DNA of 13,961 nt from positions 1 through 13,961 of the forward strand of contig JAADFC010000017.1 in the NCBI GenBank assembly GCA_013153105.1, written 5' to 3'. Source of the DNA: Thermoproteota archaeon (GTDB lineage: Archaea; Thermoproteota; Thermoprotei_A; Sulfolobales; Pyrodictiaceae). Shown here one piece after another: positions 12,387-13,961 of this stretch. The notes beneath the pieces are model-generated. The model was given only the letters and a program-made list of their open reading frames with translations. It searched no databases and was not told where the DNA came from. The position numbers and the translations under genes were made by a program. How positions within the stretch are numbered: position 1 is the stretch's first letter; the number at the start of each line of letters is the position of its first letter.

Positions 12387-13646
12387 CTAGCCTAGGACCT
12401 CCGCCCGGAGCCCCAGCATCCTCGCCGCATGCCTGAGGGGCTCCACGTGGTCGCCCACCGTCATCACGTAGTGGTTGCCCAGGCTGTCCTCGAGCAGCAG
12501 CTCGGGGTCCCAGTCGACGCGGAGCCAGACCTGGGTGCGGCAGTGCAGGCTGCTGAGCAGCCCGGAGCGCTCAACCACGCCGCGGGCGACGCGGAGCCTC
12601 CTCAGCCCCGGGTCGAGCCGGGCCAGGGTGACCGTCTCGCCCTCCCGGTAGGCTACGCTGACCCCGACGCCGCGGCCGGTCTCGAAGTGGCTGAGCAGCC
12701 TGTAGGAGGCCCCGGCGGCTATCGGGGCTGTACAGTGGGCCAGCAGCAGCCTGCGCTCCCCGAAGCTGGCCGGGTTGGCCATGAAGGCGGGGCGCTGGGA
12801 GGCGTAGCTGAGCAGCATCATGCTAACCGTCGCCGGCACGTCGCCCTCGCAGCCCGCCACGAGGCCGCTGCTGTTGAAGAGGCTGAGGGCGAGGCAGGCC
12901 GTGGTGTCAAGGCGGGGTATGACCTCGAAGCACTCTATGGTGAACGCGTCGAGCCTGTGCCTCTCCACTATCCTCCGCAGCGCCTCGTAGAGGCGGAGAG
13001 CCTTCACCAGCTCCCCCCGCGGCCTCTCCACAGCCTCCGCCTTCGACACCAGCTCCTCGAGGAGCCCCGCGGGCGGCTCCACGCGGCGGTACTCCTCCTC
13101 GAGCTCGCCCAGCGGCACCTCGACAAGCTCCACCCCGAGCCTCTCCCGGAGAACCTGCGGCTCAACCCTGCTGTACACCAGCCACGGGCTGGGCCTCCCC
13201 ACGAGCCCGAGCCTAGAGCCCCGCAGCCTGGATGCGGCCAGCAGCCCCCTCACAGCCGAGGCTAGCCTCGAGACGGCCTCACCGCCCTCCAGCGCGGGGA
13301 GGGCGACTGCGGAGGCGGAGAGCCTCGAGGCAAGCGGGTACAGCTCCAAGAGGGCGGGGAGACTGTTAGCGTAGGGATGGGCGACCAGCAGGACTGGCCC
13401 CTCAAACCCCGCAAGACCCCCCAACACTATGTGCTCCGTCCCGCCGGTTGCAACAACCACAACAGCCGCCGGGCAGCCCGAGAGCATAGCGGCGAGACCC
13501 CGAGGCTCAGTAGCCACGCCACGCTCCTCAACCAGCCCCAGCAGCCCAGCAGCCTCGAGGAGCCCCCTCACAGAGGAGCGGAGCCTCTCCAGGAACCCCC
13601 TGCTATGAATAGGGGAGGCTGCATAGGCGAGGCATAGACGCGCCAA
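12387..13646 (-). CDS. L-fucose isomerase-like protein
   Basis: A protein of about 419 residues resembling the L-fucose/L-arabinose isomerase superfamily (COG2407-type). The N-terminal 200 residues look like the two Rossmann-like domains (AAVVVVATGGTEHIVLGGL, GPVLLVAHPYANSLPALLELYP). In numbering from GTG 13655, the conserved C-terminal part has ECFEVIP (241-247), GLVAGCEGDVPATVSMMLL (264-282), RPAFMANP, LLAHCTAPI (304-312) and GNHYVMTVGDH (393-403). E270, D272 and H395 are the likely metal ligands, by analogy with FucI (inference). The start is set at TTG 13646, because GGGGGTG ends 10 nt upstream but only 1 nt before GTG 13655. It is shorter than bacterial FucI (near 590 residues). No sugar kinase or transporter is adjacent, so the substrate is unknown. 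Confidence 0.75.
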   Translation of the reverse strand: MARLCLAYAASPIHSRGFLERLRSSVRGLLEAAGLLGLVEERGVATEPRGLAAMLSGCPAAVVVVATGGTEHIVLGGLAGFEGPVLLVAHPYANSLPALLELYPLASRLSASAVALPALEGGEAVSRLASAVRGLLAASRLRGSRLGLVGRPSPWLVYSRVEPQVLRERLGVELVEVPLGELEEEYRRVEPPAGLLEELVSKAEAVERPRGELVKALRLYEALRRIVERHRLDAFTIECFEVIPRLDTTACLALSLFNSSGLVAGCEGDVPATVSMMLLSYASQRPAFMANPASFGERRLLLAHCTAPIAAGASYRLLSHFETGRGVGVSVAYREGETVTLARLDPGLRRLRVARGVVERSGLLSSLHCRTQVWLRVDWDPELLLEDSLGNHYVMTVGDHVEPLRHAARMLGLRAEVLG

Positions 13647-13689
13647 GGGGGACACGCACCCCCAAGAGGTAGAGCAGCCGCCGCACGGA

Positions 13690-13697
13690 GATAAACA
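13690..13697 (-). promoter_or_regulatory. probable TATA box of the isomerase-like gene
   Basis: On the minus strand GTTTATCT is the only AT-rich stretch in the 85-bp gap. It predicts a start near 13667 and a leader of about 20 nt before TTG 13646, just enough to contain GGGGGTG. Confidence 0.5.
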
Positions 13698-13712
13698 CAG
13701 CCTCCAACCAGC

Positions 13713-13733
13713 AGCCCCCGAGACGCGGGGGCT
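13713..13733 (-). other. strong hairpin across the stop codon of the edge gene
   Basis: AGCCCCCG and CGGGGGCT form a perfect 8-bp stem with a 5-nt loop. The first two bases of the stop TAG (13732-13734 on the complement) lie in the stem. No T-run follows on the minus strand, so a role in mRNA 3' end stability or partial termination is only a guess. Confidence 0.45.
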
Positions 13734-13961
13734 ACAGGCCGAGCACCCGCCCAGCCACCGCCAACGCCGTGTTCACCGCCAACGCGGCCCCACAGCTCCC
13801 CTCAGCCGCCAGCCCCACCGGCGCCCAGACCCCCGCAGCCTCGAGAAGCAGCGCGGCAGCCTCCCACCCCGAGGCCGCCCGCTCGACACAGAAGGGCACA
13901 CCCTCGCGGAGAGCCAGCTGGAAGAGAAGCGAAGCCGAGGCCGCCACCGCCCAGCGGAGAG
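13732..13961 (-). CDS. C-terminal part of an unrecognised protein (5' end outside window)
   Basis: The frame is open to the right edge and gives the last 75 residues of a longer protein. The content is strongly alanine- and leucine-rich, with helices (AVAASASLLFQLALREGVP, SGWEAAALLLEAAG) and a Gly/Ala-rich end (GSCGAALAVNTALAVAGRVLGL). The order of a short REGVPF strand, then GVWAPVGLAAEG, then a final hydrophobic helix is faintly like the end of ThiF/MoeB-type adenylyltransferases, but no diagnostic residue is visible and I would not name it. A GTG at 13947 could start a 71-residue protein; continuation past the edge is more likely because the codons before it also look coding. Confidence 0.55.
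   Translation of the reverse strand, partial: LRWAVAASASLLFQLALREGVPFCVERAASGWEAAALLLEAAGVWAPVGLAAEGSCGAALAVNTALAVAGRVLGL

Noticed and set aside
12429..13265. 278-codon plus-strand frame opposite the isomerase-like gene
   Set aside because: Antisense shadow; the minus-strand frame carries family motifs and this one does not.
1..13961. CRISPR array, insertion sequence or prophage
   Set aside because: No regularly spaced repeats, no transposase or integrase motifs, and uniform GC-rich coding throughout.

Overview
The window comes from a GC-rich hyperthermophilic archaeon, most likely a crenarchaeon of the Desulfurococcales type (Pyrodictium, Hyperthermus or Aeropyrum relatives). The reasons are an archaeal A-type ATP synthase, an archaeal/eukaryotic-type prolyl-tRNA synthetase, an archaeal DTD2-type D-aminoacyl-tRNA deacylase, TATA/BRE-like promoters with short leaders, GGAGGTG-like Shine-Dalgarno sites and very frequent TTG start codons. 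No tRNA, rRNA, CRISPR array, insertion sequence or phage gene was seen. The genus assignment is inference.

Left part (1-2053). A class I SAM-dependent methyltransferase, open at the window edge, lies just downstream of a winged-helix regulator on the minus strand. A divergent gene for an unrecognised protein of about 176 residues lies to the right. The intergenic space of about 380 bp between regulator and unknown gene holds a TATA box for each side and two striking inverted repeats that could be operators.

Translation genes (2053-3643). A small ribbon-helix-helix protein on the plus strand runs antisense into the end of proS on the minus strand.

ATP synthase locus (3843-12344). Reading the minus strand from right to left, F, E, A, B and D form one operon. 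The plus-strand gene dtdA then intervenes and shares its stop site with atpD. After it, atpK (the c-ring proteolipid) has its own promoter and terminator. The membrane subunit I is divergent from atpF across a perfect AT palindrome that looks like a bidirectional promoter. Together these genes encode the catalytic A3B3 head, the D/F central stalk, peripheral stalk E, the c ring and the stator I. Subunits C and H/G are not in the window. The five F-E-A-B-D genes all appear to start with TTG.

Right part (12345-13961). After a T-run terminator there is a minus-strand protein resembling L-fucose isomerase, and beyond it the C-terminal part of an unrecognised protein cut by the window edge.

Most of the window is conserved housekeeping. 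The parts most worth a second look are the operator-like repeats between the regulator and the unknown gene, the hairpins that may hide ribosome binding sites (dtdA, the RHH gene, atpF), a tiny out-of-frame ORF across the atpI start, and dtdA lodged inside the ATP synthase locus.
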